Source of the DNA: Psoroptes ovis
Taxonomy: Eukaryota > Arthropoda > Arachnida > Sarcoptiformes > Psoroptidae
Direction of reading: 5' to 3'
Assembly: GCA_002943765.1 (NCBI GenBank)
Contig: PQWQ01000011.1
Coordinates: 930,001-994,000 of the forward strand
DNA: 64,000 nucleotides
Shown: piece by piece, positions 37,601-51,665 of the stretch
Layout of the letters: each line of letters starts with the position of its first letter
Position numbering within the stretch: the stretch's first letter is position 1
Translations under genes and position numbers: made by a program
Notes under the pieces: generated by a model
What the model was told of the DNA's origin: nothing
The model's input: only the letters and a program-made list of their open reading frames with translations
Databases searched by the model: none

Positions 37601-40600
37601 ATGTACATAAAAATCATTCAACCGCATAGAAAATCTACGAAAAAAAGGTAGAAATACAATACAATCGATTCTACCTTGCATATCTGATGGTTCCTGTTTT
37701 TATTTTTATTTTTTATTTTTTTGGCCAAACATTTCATTAAATCATTTGAATGTACACATATATCTTTGATCATCAATGATGACACATGGATAACAATGGT
37801 GCAACAATTCAGCTGCATGATGATGATGATGATGATGATGGCAACACTTTTACAATTGTCATTTTTATTTCAACGATTCATAGCGAGAGATTCATAGGGA
37901 GAAATTAATGATAATTCAGTGAAAAAAACCATTATTTGTTTGTTAAGAGAATAAAACAAATAAAATTTTCAATTTAAATTCAATTGAAATTAAATGTTGT
38001 TTTTTTTTAATTTTTGAAATGAAATTTAAATTCTTCACAAATTGTAGAATCATCAATTTAAAATTTGAAAAAATTAATTTTTTTTCTAGGAAAATTGCAC
38101 CCTTGAACATTTGTGCTTTCTTTCAAACAATTGCGCGCGTTTCCCTGAATTTTTGTTTTTCGAAAAAAAAAATGTTCATTGCGCATTTCATTTGTGCTGT
38201 TATTTCCAATTTCCTATGTCAATTTAAAAGAAGCAGCAGCAGATCGTGTGCAAAAGAGAAATATTCAGCTTATTCAGAGAACACTGTTTGAATCCATGAA
38301 TATAAATGTTTGAATGAAGCAATAGACACAATGAAACATTGAAGAGAGAGACATATACATTCGAAACCAAGCCAACAGACAAACACAAACACATCATCAA
38401 CCAGAAAAAAGAAATTTCGAAAAAGAGATACAAACACATACAACATTTGATAATTGACATTTGATCAGTGTGGTGGTGTTGGTGAAATTCTCAGAGAAAA
38501 ATAAGATTTTAAATTCATATTTCGATATTTCGATATTTTTCATTTCACAAAGTTTTTCTTGAATTCATTTCTGGTCATCATCGATTGTGTATAAATTAAA
38601 TGTTTTTAATGCGATCATAAAATCATCAATCAATACATAGTCATTATTATTAATATTAATATTAATAATAATCATAAAAAATAAATAATAATTTATCATC
38701 GAAAACATCGAGTGGGTGTGTGTGAAGCTGTTTTTGTGTGTGATTATACTTGACAGTGGTGTCCATGCATGTGTGTGTTCATCGTTAATACACACATCTA
38801 AAGATTCATCAGATTTTATGATTAATACCTTCGATTATCGAATTATATTTATAATCAAATATTAACCTGTTTTTTTTTTGGTTGAAAAAAAAAATTTTTT
38901 TCTTTAAAAAATTTTCCGCAAGATTTTCATAATCAAAATTCAATTCAATTCAGATTAATCAGGATTTTTCATCTTTGGTTTCTCCATGTGAATTTATTTT
39001 TTCTTTTCTTCAACAACAGCAAAAATAATAATCAATCAATGATATAATCCATTCTAATTCGATTAATCAATGAAATTGGCGAAAAATCAATGAAATGAAA
39101 TGAAAAATCAAAGAGAATAGAATTCGAAAAAGAAAAATCCGTAAATCCGAAATTTTTTGAAAATCATTTTCATTCAAAATTTCATCCACCATCATCATCA
39201 GCGAAATCATCAGTGACAGTTTTACAGTGTAAAGAAAGAATCATTAGAAAAAATCAAAAATATTTCATCAAACATTGAAAAAACACATTTCAAACATTTC
39301 ATCAAAAATTAATCAATCCAATTAACTTCATTTGATTATTCAACACTCAAATTATCAACATTTTCTTCGAGTTTTCAGCAGCAATTTAATCAGTTTTTTC
39401 TGTATCCAAAGGTTTGTTACGCAAACATTTTTCAATAATAATTATCTATTCGTACATCTATCAATTCATTAATTTCAGCTGCGATTTTAAAAAATTTAGA
39501 TCAATTTTTGATTTAATGATTAGTTGCATTGATTAAATCAAAAATAAATAAACAATGTCAATTGAAAAATTGGATTTTTTTCTTTCAATTTTTTCGATCG
39601 ACATGTATGCATGAATGACATTCAAATTGCAATTGAACACATTTTTTTAAAAATATTAATACCTATTTCCTAACCAATGAAAGCATAATAATCAAAAGTT
39701 CAATCAAATCAAAGTCACCTTTGTTGAATTAGTTTTTTGCAAACGAAATCTGACTTGAAACTCGAAAATTTTTTCATTGAAAATTTTTTTGAATACAATT
39801 TTCAAATCGAAAATTCAGGAAATAATAATAATAACTTTATAAATATTTGCGTACAAAAGAAGCGATAGTAATGCAGTAAAATCTTCTAGCCGTTATTGTC
39901 GAATATGTTGTGCGTACCATTTATATAGACAAGTTGAATCAATAACGAGCGATTCTATATCCTTTCATTTTCTTGGCAATTTTCTTTGGTCAGAATCACG
40001 AAACCATATAGTGATGATTATTCGGTGAAAAAAAGCAGAAAATTACTTGTATGGTCGTAATGCTCATGATATATAATCAATGAAACAATGTTTCTTTTTC
40101 CTGTTTCTTCTCAGTGCAAAATATTCATTCATAAGTTCATATCGCACAATGATGATATAGCTTTGTCAAAAGGTGTACAACGTTCGGTACAAATGCGTCC
40201 ATCTTTGATTATCTGAAGTTAATATATAGAATCGTAAAAGCTAAATAGCCCAATTCTCTTCAATTTCAATTAGAATAAAATGAATTCTTGAAAGAATTTA
40301 TGCTAGCTGTTGGTTCTAGTTTCAGTTCCAAATATAACATTGAAACTATTATTATTATCACTTTCGTCAAAAATATTTGTGGATCAAAATAAGGTCGATT
40401 GAAGATTCAATTTTTTTTTCTTCTATGGTATCTGAAAATGACACAAATTCAACAACGACAACAACAACACCAATTGAATTTTAATCATAATATTAAGTAA
40501 AAAATCATATTATAATTGTTGTTGATATAATTTTGTGATTTATTTTTTTACATAATGATGATATTCATATGATTTGACAGATATTTTTCATCAAAAAACC

Positions 40601-43600
40601 AAAATAAAAAAGTAAATAGATAAGATAATAATAATTAATGATTGTTTTGTTCGTTGTTATTATTTGATCAATAAATTTATATTTTTCATAACAACAACTT
40701 GAATCAATCAAAACACCTTTAAAAAAAATATCTTGAAATCTTTAAATTTTCAATTTTAATCATCAATCATTTTGTTTGATTCATTAATTCGATAAGCAAT
40801 ATTAAAATATTCAAAATTCAAAGGTAAATTAAAGAATTTTTCGAGAATTTTCAATTTTTGAAATTTCCAACTTTAATTTTACATTCAAATTTGACATTTC
40901 ACTCATTGCTTTAACTTTTTTGCTTATTTTGTGATCGTTTCAATGAATATTTACTCATAGAATTTCTACCGAATCTTTCGCAATCGAAATTCTATGAAGT
41001 ATTCTTAAAAGATTTCCGAAAATCAATAATTCAAAATATATCCTCATAAACCTTGAACTTTAAATTCCATTAAAACTTATTAATATTAGTAAGTTTTTGG
41101 CTTCATTTTAGTCCGAATAATACTTGGAATAAAAAAATGCTGAAAATCAAAATTTTTCCTTGAATTATTATGTCATTGAAGTGAATGGGGAATCGTAATA
41201 GTAATAATATAAATAATAAATATTCTAGAATATAACTAATAAATGAAACAAAACGAAACAAAATGAAATTCTCAATTCAAAATAATTTGCGCATATTCTT
41301 CATGGTTAAAATGATCATTTATATATATGAATGCTGCATATATACCATCACCGAATATGCTTGCAATAATAACTAGTTCAAGGATTTTTGACGAAATTCT
41401 TGTTTGATTATAAATTTTTCAGAATTTTTTTTTCTCGACCAAACAAAATCATCAATCGATATAAATACCATATTATATACAAGAATATTACCAATTTTGA
41501 GCAAAAATCCTAAAAATAAAAATTCCTAAATCATTATATTTCATCATTGAATGAATGAACTGAAATATATTTTGAAAATGGAAAAATTTTCAACAAAATC
41601 CAAAATTAATTGAAAATTGGCTCTGTAGAAAATCGTACACATTTGCCAATCGTTTTTCTGTATTTTGCATTGTTTATTTATTCATTGTTTTCATCTTCTT
41701 CATCAATGCTTGCCATTGACTCTCTTTACTGATGAATTTTGGTCATTTTTTCTGTTGTTTTCTACACATAAAAGGAAATCAAACACTAAAATACACACGC
41801 ACACACCTAATAATGATGATGATGAAAACATCTGCTGTTGCTGATAAAAAAAAAATGAACTCGAATAATGAACAAAAAATAAAATAAACTCGAAATTCAA
41901 AATCACAAGGTCTTCTTAATGGTTATTATGATTGTCATTATTATCCATTATCATTACTTATTATCGACATTCATCATTTGATTTGAAATAAAATGATGAT
42001 GATGATGGTCAATGAACAGTTAGTTGTACAACGAGTTAGTTGCTTTGCTTAGTTTTCACAATTTTTATAATTATTATTAATGTTTATTTTATTATTATTA
42101 TTATTATTCAATGAATATATCAATTTTTACAGCAATAATGATAATAATAAAATAATTATTAATGATTGTGGTCATTTTTACTCTTAATGATTCGCATAAT
42201 CATTTTCAACAGATAAAACAAACAAATCGAATTTTGATATATCAATCATTTTCGCATTAATAATTATTGTTGAAAATGATAATTATTATTATCATTATTT
42301 CAAAAAAAAAAAAAAAAACCATTTATAGCCAAAATCGTTAAATTTTTGATCTTTGATTTTTGTTTTCAATGCATTTTATAAATTAAATAAGAAATGAAAG
42401 AAAAGATTAAATTTGATATAATTGACAATAAAATGACGATGATAATAGTTGCAATGATATTTGTTATGATAATCATAGATTGTCATTCACAAATCATTGA
42501 ATCATGTACTAATTCGAAAACAAACACAATTTTGGCTATTAGTTTGTTGAATTTTATCATCTTTTGCATATCAAACAATACATTTTTTGACATTTGCTTA
42601 AAAAAGACAAATAATTTTTTCCAAATAATCATAATATGATTCCGAATTTGAATATGGTATTGTTTTTTGAGATTTGAAATTCCTTTTCATCGAATAAAGA
42701 CACCGGATAGGTCAAAGTCAATCAATCATTTGAAATAACAATGAAATAAATTTTCATTTAAAATATCCATTGGTAAATCAAAGGCAAAAAAACTGTAAGA
42801 AATTTTTCTTACAATTTTTTCGCTTTTTTTCACTGCTGAAATACCCAACAAAACAATCGAAATTTAAAAGAAAAAAAATACAAAAATCACGATTATTGAT
42901 CAAGATTGAGTTTCTACGAACATATATACGAAGATTGAATTATTATCTTTATTTTTGCAATGAAATTGGTCAATTTTGTTGCCTTTTGCCATTATTATCA
43001 GTTATTCGCCATAACTACTATTCAAACAATATATATAAAACGTAAAATCAATCAATCAAACGATTGAAACTCAGAATTTTATGTACAATTTTTTTCCAAT
43101 AATTTTTTGATGTTAAAAATAAAAATTTGACAAGTAAATTGTGCCCAAAATCCCCCAAAAAGGCTAAAAAACCAAAAAAATTAAATTGTAAATTTTGAAA
43201 TTTGATTGGAAAAATTTTCTTCAATTTTTTCCACTGATTGATCGATCGATAATAATGATAACTCTTTCCGATTTGATTTTCTTCATTTTTTGATCGAAAA
43301 AAATTGAAAATTTTCATTTGAATCTGAACTTTTCAAAATTTTTAATTGAATGGAAAATTGGTGTGGAAAATTTATCAAATTTTTCATCTTTGAAGAAAAA
43401 AATATTTATTTATATTCATATCTCTATGAGAATATTATTTTGGAAAAAATGATAATTTTTTAAAGGGTAAAATTTCTTTAATGATTTTCAGATTATTATT
43501 AAGGAATATTTCAAAAATTTTCCAAATTTATTCACATCGAAAAAAATGGTATTTAATATTTTCTCAAACAACAACAGCAACAACAATAAGAATAATAATC

Positions 43601-45076
43601 AGAAATTTATGTGGATCGAATCGATAATTGATTCAAATTATATTTTTCCATTATATTTCTCTTTCTTATTTCCATTTAAAAATTTTAATTGGATTCAATA
43701 ATAATAATAATAATAATAATTCGTGAGAAATTAGATACACACAGACATGTAATTGTGTTACACGCAGACACAAACACACACACAGACACATTGAATATGA
43801 AATATATTATAAAATTATTTGAAATCATTTGAAATGAATAAAAAATTATGAAAAATATTAAAAATATAAACTCACTATGAATCATTATATAACCATAAAT
43901 ACTATTCACATATTCATATTCAAATTTGTTTTGATGATCAATCAAAAAAATAGATAGATAATCATCATTATTATTATTGTTATATATTCAATGAATCATC
44001 TTATGTACAAATAATAATGAAAAATGATAATAATAATTATCATAGAAATTAAAATTATTATTATTATTATCATTATATTCAATTCAAAATCAAATTAAAT
44101 TTTTATTTTTCATCTTTTTGTGGGTTCCACACATTAACTAATTCACACACACACACCAACACAAACACACGCATTCACAGACATATATTTTGTTTTATAT
44201 CAAAGAAAAACATATTAGAAATTTTTTAAATTTAAAAAAATAAAAAAAAATTGAAATTATATTAAATTGAATTCGTTCAGGTTCGTTGATTTTATTCATT
44301 TGAATTTATATTTGTATTTATGATTATCTGTGAATGTGTTTGAAGTTTGACTTTGTCGTTGACATATTCAAACAAACAAAAATTAGAAATAGACAAAAAA
44401 TTGACCTGGCAACAGCGACTAGATTCTCATATTTTTCTACCGAATTTTTATGAGAAAATTTTTATATTTTCGAAACAAAAAAATTATCATCTTTGAACTA
44501 TTATTAGCTGATATTATTATTATTATTTTAATCGAATATCTCATTATATAATCATTGTTATAGCAATGATTATCATTCATTATCGTTACGTTTCTCATCA
44601 TCATCATCATTTATATTTTTATTCATATTTTTTCTGAATCAAAAATGAAACAAATAAACAAATGAAAAAATTGTAAAATCAAAATACACCCTGTTTCAAT
44701 TTCAAAAGAAATTGAAAACTTTTGAAAATATTCGAAAAAAGATCGAAAAATGTTTCAGATCTAATTTTTGAATGTCGAGTTTATTGATTTGAATTCAATA
44801 TATATTTGAATACGGATGATGATAATAATGATACATAATTTGATTTTTAATATCTATAACAATAATCATATTATGATTATACCTGAGATGTATTTCAATA
44901 TTATTATTATAAGTATAATAAACTATATTATGAATTATTAATATGAACTATCAGATATTTCTGTTCATTTAAATTCATATTCATTTGAGCAAAATAATAT
45001 CAAAAATTCAAAGTTATTTCATCATTATTTCAGTTTATTGTGTGTGCATGTTTGAGATGTGTGGTAAATATTTCAT

Positions 45077-45138
45077 TGTTATTGTTGTTGTTGTTGTTGT
45101 TATAATTATCATTATTGTTGTTGTTGTTGTTGTTGTTG
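45077..45138. repeat. GTT trinucleotide microsatellite
   Basis: Two runs of GTT (about 7-8 units each) separated by about 18 bp of ATT-like sequence. In one frame they read as poly-V, which is not a protein. Confidence 0.85.
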
Positions 45139-45423
45139 ACCATCTGGCATTTTTTTCATTTTTTTTTCGGGATCATTTATTGAAACACGTGTTTTTTTTC
45201 ATTTGTAAATAGTAATAGCAATAATAATAATAATCATGAATAAAATACGTGCGTGAGTCATTCGTAAATATTTTTCTTTCTTTCATTATTTTCGGATATC
45301 AAAAAATCAATGAATTAAATTTGAATTTTTTCTAGTTTTTACAATCAACATTTGATGGACTCAATATTTCATCCAATATAATTCAATGGTATCCATGGTG
45401 GTGGTCTTTTTTCTCTGTCATCA

Positions 45424-45449
45424 GTGGTGGTGGTGGTGGTGATGGTGGA
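45424..45449. repeat. TGG trinucleotide repeat
   Basis: A short (GGT)n run with one interruption, followed by a G/T-rich stretch to about 45500. Confidence 0.7.
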
Positions 45450-48400
45450 TGTTGTTATGTTGGGTTGTCGGTTGTTAGGTTAGTTTGTTTGGTTGTTGCT
45501 GTTTGATGCCGGTTAATAAAAACCAATTTTCAATGGCACACAGTGAATTATAATAATAATAATGTGAATGATAAAGACCAGAGAAACAAAAACCTATAGA
45601 AAAATTCTCACTCTCACGGGTTTATTTTTAAATTATTTTTCTAACAAATGAATCATTTTCATTGAAATAATTTATATAATTTCGAAATACCCCATGAAAC
45701 TATCAAAACAAACTCTCTTCGACGATGACTCTTTGTTTGTAATTATTTCAATTTTCTCTGGTTATTTTTTAGCTTCTCTCGACTAGCTGTCAACTATCAA
45801 CCATCAACAAGCAATTTATCCATTCATTTATCCCTAAATTATACCTATTTTTAAATTGAATCTGACTGTTGTCATTGGATACATATATTTACCAAAACAC
45901 ACGCACACACGACGAACAAACTATAAAAAGAATTCAATTTTTTTTTTATTACAAAATTCTGGCAAATGACAAATTCAAAATGATTGAATGTCATAGAATT
46001 ATATGTGAAATGATATACAGTGAAATTCACTTATCCGTGTTATTAAAATTCTCTATTGAAATAATTGAAGAATTGAGGGAAAATTTGTTATGAAATAAAT
46101 TTTGTAATCATTTTTCCCAAATGTAACATATTTTTCAAAATGAATTTGATGAAAATTTTTTCTTTGGGAAAAACCAGAGTAAATTGAAAGTACGCATTAT
46201 GTGAAAATTGTGGAAAGTCCATTCATTTTTATTTTGAAAAAGTCAAAAATTCAGCGCAAAAAAAAAAAAAAAATGGTTAGATCTGCTTCAGTCAATGTGT
46301 TTGTGTAGTCAAGTTGTCAATGATCCATCAAAATATTCTGGTACTTGTATTCGAGCATATATCGCGCGTTAGGTGTTGGTTACAAAATTCTGTTTTCGAA
46401 AACGTTTCATTCATTCAATCATTCATTTATTCATTCAAAAAATTTTTATTTACTGTTCTGTTTCGATGTTTGTGATAATTTAATCAGTCAAAATAAATAT
46501 TTAAAATTCGTATGAGTCATACGGATGCTGTTGTTGCTGCTGCTGTTTGATATTTTACATGTGTATCAAAGTAAGGTCAAAAATTCAGGAGAAATACATT
46601 CATTCAATGGATTCATTATCAAATTTGTGACACGAAAAAAAAGGAAAAATTCAAGCTCAAAATGAAACATTTTTTTTTTGTTCAAACCTAAATGCATCAT
46701 ACTGTACCGAAATAATCTGGCTAATATCCGAAAAAAATTCTGAAATCTAATTATTTTGATTATTTTTTCCTTTGGAACAAAAAAGGAATCTTGCCGACAT
46801 GACCAGGTCTTATTGCCTCTATGTTCGTGTATTTGAAATACTAATCAAAATTACAAATATACATTGAAAAGCGAAAAACAAATTTTTTTTTCAAAAACGA
46901 TACATACATCCCGAAATATTGGACTCATCCTTTCATTTAGTACAATCATTTCGCATTTATTTGATAATTGAATAGCTAGAAAAAAAATTCTAATCATGTT
47001 TACCAGAAAAAAAAGATTGTGTACATAAGAGAATAATGACCATTGAACAAAATTACTGGTCAATTTTACTGGAAATTTCAATGAAAATTTGGTCAAAAAA
47101 TTCAGTGGAAATTCATTGAAAATTAACTACCAAAAAAGCAAGTAATTTATCAGTACAACGATGCTATTATTCTTGCTTTGGTCGTTGCTAATTTTCTCGT
47201 AAAACAAATTATCAATCGATGAACATTTATCAAATAATTCAAATGATAATTTGAAAATTGTAATTAGAATTTCGTTTTTGTCGTTTGAAGATGATCGAAA
47301 ATAATCATCGAAAGAATTCAACGAAGACTGATTCGACTAATTTCAACATCAATTCATTTGATTTGTGTTTTCTAATTGAAAACAAATATAAATTCAGGAA
47401 CACAAAACACATGTCATTTCCTTCAACATTTACATTGCCAAAACTCATACAAATTTGACCTTTTTCCTTGCTTTTTATTTGCTGAAAATTTGCAAAAATT
47501 TCCGAATAATTATCATTTTCAATTCAACATTGTTTGCAATACACATGAGACGTGCCAAAAAATTGAAAAGAAAAAAAATCAATTGTATTCAAAAATTAAA
47601 TATCAAACTACATTGAATATTTCAATTGTTTTTGTTTACATTTTCAATTTCAATACTAATAAATTTCATAAACTGTTCATAGAAATTTATTTCGAAAAAA
47701 AAATTTACAAGTTTCAAGTTCAAAATGGCTCGGAAAAAATTGACAATTGAATTCAAATTTTCAATTGTTAATATTGCGTGTTTATTTACCGAATGAATAA
47801 TAATTATCATCTATTCATTCATTCATAGATCTTGTTCATTCATTCATTTTTTCTCCTATTCATTCAATTCGATATTTTGATCTTATAATTTTAATTATAA
47901 GAGGAGGAATGAAAAAAAAATTTCCGATAAATTTATTTTTCAACACTTGAAAATTAATCGAAATTAATAATCGAAATAATAATAATAATAGACAGATGTT
48001 CAAAATCAATGAATTATGATGATGTGAATAGAGAAAAAAACCTTGAATCCAAATACACATCGACCAACTATGTTATTAATCAAAATTAATTAATCCAAAA
48101 ATATAATTTTAATCTGATTTTCCATCTTCAGATTTACTTGATTTGAAATCCGATTAAAAAATAGATGTTTACATGTATCATATATCGATGATATCTCGAA
48201 AGAAATTTGAAACAAATATTTTTTGAATATTTTTCAAATTTTTCAAGATTTAATCTAATCTAGTCGAAGCAACTAGATTTCGCTTGAAAAATAAACATAT
48301 TTGCGGATGTTTATTTGTTTATTTATTCATTTGTCGTTTATTCATTGTTCATCCGAATATTTTACTCTGAATCACAATGGTCGCGTTTATTTGTTTGAAT

Positions 48401-49312
48401 CAATCAAAATTTGAATGAATAGATTTTTGATCATGTTTTTGTCAGTCGATTTTGAAATTAACAATTGTTGGAATCGTTGTCCATCTTAGTTGAAATTGAA
48501 ATTTTTCGCAATTTGAAAATTCATTTTATTTTATTCATTTCGACCGTTATTTTCTTTCCATCTTTCCTACTTTCAAATATAATTATCGACTACGATTTTT
48601 AATTCATTCATTCATTATTACTGTAATCAACAAGAAATATAAAACATTGAACAGCTGAGACTTTTTTTTTGAATTGAATTGAATATTGGATTGAAATTTG
48701 AATTGAAAATTGGAAAAATAATAATAATGGAAATAAAAAACGATAAATTTTCGAGACCATAAGGCCTATGACATGAAAATTACAATACGTACGCACACAC
48801 AATTGATTATCAATTGTTGTCGATGTTGTTGTTGTTGTTGTTAGTATGTTATAAACCTAAATTATGGTGAATTATGGTAAATTTTTTTTTTGATTGAAAT
48901 CCCTGTTGAGAGTCGAACGAGAGAGAGATCTATGATTATTGTTTGTATTATTGTCGGTTGTCGGTGTTGTTATCGTTATCATTATCAATTTCGAAATGAT
49001 CTATTGGGTTTTTTTTTCAATAGTTAATCCACTTGAACATGACAAACATTGTTCATTGTTCAGGTTTCATTCAAATCAATAATTCATAAATTTATAAATT
49101 TTTTTTTTCTTTTTCATTGTTCAACATTACTTGTTAATTAAATATTTGAATTCAAGAGTGTCGAATTCAAGTCTTTTGAGAGTGAGTGTCAAATACAAAT
49201 TTGATCCACTTATTAAATTGTAGTTTGCACATAATTAATTTCTATATTTCAAAACTAATATCGGATTTCGATTAATTTTGATTTTTTTTTCATTTTTTCA
49301 ATCAATTATAGA

Positions 49313-50991
49313 ATGGATTCGTTAATCAAATCAACGATATTATTGACAATATTGTTAATGATAATTAGCATCAATTTAATTGATGCTGTTTCAATACGAC
49401 CAGAACCTAATGGCGAAGTCGGTATGATGTCAGGAGAATCAAAATATTTTTTGTGCATCGGTTCAAGTAATAAAGAAAAATTAGTATGGATTAATCCACA
49501 AGGACAAGAAATTATTAATGACCCGAATAATGGTATTCATACTGTTCATATTGCTAAAAAACATACGATGAAATTGGAATTGAAAAATCCAACAAAACAA
49601 GATTCTGGTGTTTATAAATGTGTAGCGAGAAATGAACAAAATCAAGAAGTTTCATCTGCATTTTTCCGTTTGCATGTGTTCAATCCGACTGTTGTGAAAT
49701 CACCGAAAGAATCGTATCAAGTAAATGAAGGTGATACCGTAAGACTTGATTGTATTGTAACAGCAGATAAAGATGCTACTGTTGAATTTATATGGACATT
49801 TGGTCAATATGATATTAGCCAAGATCCACGATATCGTATTGAAATTAATCGTGATCGATCAGCGAATCCAGGTGAAATTATAACAATAAGTCGATTAGAA
49901 ATCAGAAATGTTAGTAAAGATCATGACGGAAATTATGTTTGTTCAGTCGATACAACAAATCGTTTTATTTCGGATTCAAAAGAATTAAAATTAACTCTTC
50001 GTGTTCATTGTAAGTAATTAATTTCAAAAAAATTAATTATTTGATTTCCAATTAAAATCAATTTTATGCCATAGATAAACCTCGTTTTGATGAAAAAACA
50101 CCTGCACATATCTGGGTATCTGAAGAAGCTGTTCAACAAGGTGGACCATTAACCGTTAATATATCTTGTATAGTTTATGCTGATCCAGTAGCAACAATCG
50201 GTTGGTTTACAGCTGACAATCGTCCTGTCGATCCTAATCGTATGTTATTTTGATCAAATTGATTTAATTGAATTTTTTTTCTTACAATAAATATCATTTG
50301 AAATAATTATCGAAAATAGAGCAAAGACAAGGAATTAAAACAAAAATAAATGAATCGATCAACATGTCAATTTTAATGTTAACATTTAGAAACATTGATG
50401 AGATACGAAATCCTCGACCAAATTCACGAATTAAATATAAATGTCGTGCAGAAAATTCACAAGGCGCTAATAGCCGTTTATTTGAAATAAAAATTGGACG
50501 TATACCTGATTCACCGATGGTTGTCGGTCTTGATTATAAAGATGGAGCAATTATATTGGAATTAAATGAGACTAATGTCGAACCACCGATTGATATATAT
50601 CGTTTAGAAATATCCGACGAACATGCTCATCTTTTCAATAAATGTAAATATTTTTTTTTTTGATGTAAATGTCAAATTCAATTAATTGAAATTATCTTTT
50701 TTTTCCGATTAATTAGCGAATGCAAAAAATAATAATACATATGTGATTGAAACGGAATTACCACGTGGTGAACATAAAGTGAACATATATGCTCATAATC
50801 CGGTCGGCTGGTCAGAGCAACCATATTCAAGCTATTTCTTACAAGTAGTTAGCGCCGGTTATCGGCCATCATTATTATTTGAATATTGGCCAATTTATAT
50901 ATTATTACTAGTCATAAATATTAGTCTAATGCAATCATCATCATCATCATCAACATCATACATCAATTTTGATCATCATCTTCAACATTAA
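49313..50991 (+). CDS. Ig/FN3 cell-adhesion molecule, Fasciclin-2/NCAM-like
   Basis: Exons 49313-50009, 50075-50239, 50320-50643 and 50717-50991, all introns phase 1; 486 aa. A signal peptide (1-25) precedes three Ig domains with Cys pairs at 48/103, 147/210 and 264/329 and the usual core Trp (VWINP, FIWTFG, IGWFT). The D-x-G-x-Y-x-C signatures are DSGVYKC and DHDGNYVC. One FN3 domain (about 345-445, ending in NPVGWSEQP) follows, then a short hydrophobic segment (about 451-467) and a 19-aa Ser-rich end. In this family such proteins mediate neural or epithelial cell adhesion. Typical Fas2/NCAM proteins have five Ig and two FN3 domains, so this one is shorter. The ATG lies one base after an acceptor (CAATTATAG), which implies an upstream untranslated exon. 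Confidence 0.87.
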
Positions 50992-51106
50992 CAACCAAAA
51001 ATGGCTATGAGCAAATAATAATAATAATATTTCCATCATCATTATCATCATAATCATAAATATTTAGTCATGAAATATATTATATTGATGATAACCTCAT
51101 ATAATG

Positions 51107-51112
51107 AATAAA
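51107..51112 (+). terminator. Poly-A signal of the adhesion gene
   Basis: AATAAA 116 bases after the stop codon, followed by a T-rich stretch (TTTTCTTTTTCTTTC), which fits a cleavage/polyadenylation site. Confidence 0.6.
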
Positions 51113-51479
51113 GATTTTCTTTTTCTTTCTTTTTTTTGTTCACATCAAAAATTTATCAATCATACAATTTCATTCACATTCATTCATTCATCATTCATTG
51201 TTAGTTGTTTGATTTTGTCATTCATTCAATAATTGGTCAAATATCATATAATATATAAATAACAAATAGTAATATATTTATAAATATAAAATTGATAATT
51301 ATTTTCAATTATAGTAATAATAATAATAGTAAATCATTCAGTACAGTGTTCGTTCAAGTTCATTCATTCATTTCTGAAATTAACACGTGTTTATGTGAAT
51401 GTTTTTCTTTTTTCTTTATGATCATTTAAAATCACAATCACAAATGAAATGATTTACATCTAATTTGAATCAATCTAAT

Positions 51480-51665
51480 TTAATTGCAATTACATTCCAT
51501 CATATATTGATCATCATCATCATCATTTGGACAACAATAATAAACAGGCTGCCATTGTACACCAATTTTTTCAAGAAAAAATTCATACATGAAATTCATC
51601 ATTATTATCATTGAAATAACAAAAGAAAAGTATTTATTTGTTGTCATATTTTGCATAAAATACAT
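51480..51665 (-). CDS. Possible small secreted Cys-containing peptide
   Basis: A 61-aa ORF starting with ATG. Residues about 7-31 form a hydrophobic leader; the rest is GVQWQPVYYCC, an acidic run and an end ECNCN with four Cys in all. The mixed C-terminal composition is unlike the surrounding low-complexity ORFs. No family is recognised and no splice or promoter support is visible, so this is only a candidate. Confidence 0.3.
   Translation of the reverse strand: MYFMQNMTTNKYFSFVISMIIMMNFMYEFFLEKIGVQWQPVYYCCPNDDDDDQYMMECNCN

Larger units (their letters stand above)
34621..49311. other. Long gene-poor stretch, part 3
   Basis: Nearly 15 kb with no gene I can support. It holds ATT, GTT, GAT and CA-type microsatellites and an 11-bp-arm hairpin at 40956-40996. 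A short ORF at 42394-42639 has a signal-peptide-like start, but the rest is low-complexity. Because the adhesion gene at 49313 begins right after a splice acceptor, part of this stretch is probably its 5'UTR intron and promoter region. Confidence 0.5.

Noticed and set aside
45455..45490. TTAGG-like words (ttgttaggttag) resembling arthropod telomere repeats
   Set aside because: There are only isolated, non-tandem words inside a G/T-rich stretch.
47376..47750. 124-codon plus-strand ORF
   Set aside because: It is the longest ORF of its area but has no signal peptide, domain or splice context, and its second half is Asn/Ile/Phe/Lys noise typical of AT-rich DNA.
48895..48935. Possible tRNA T-arm (GTTCGACTC on the minus strand)
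   Set aside because: The flanking bases do not pair to form a T stem, and no D arm, anticodon arm or acceptor stem was found.
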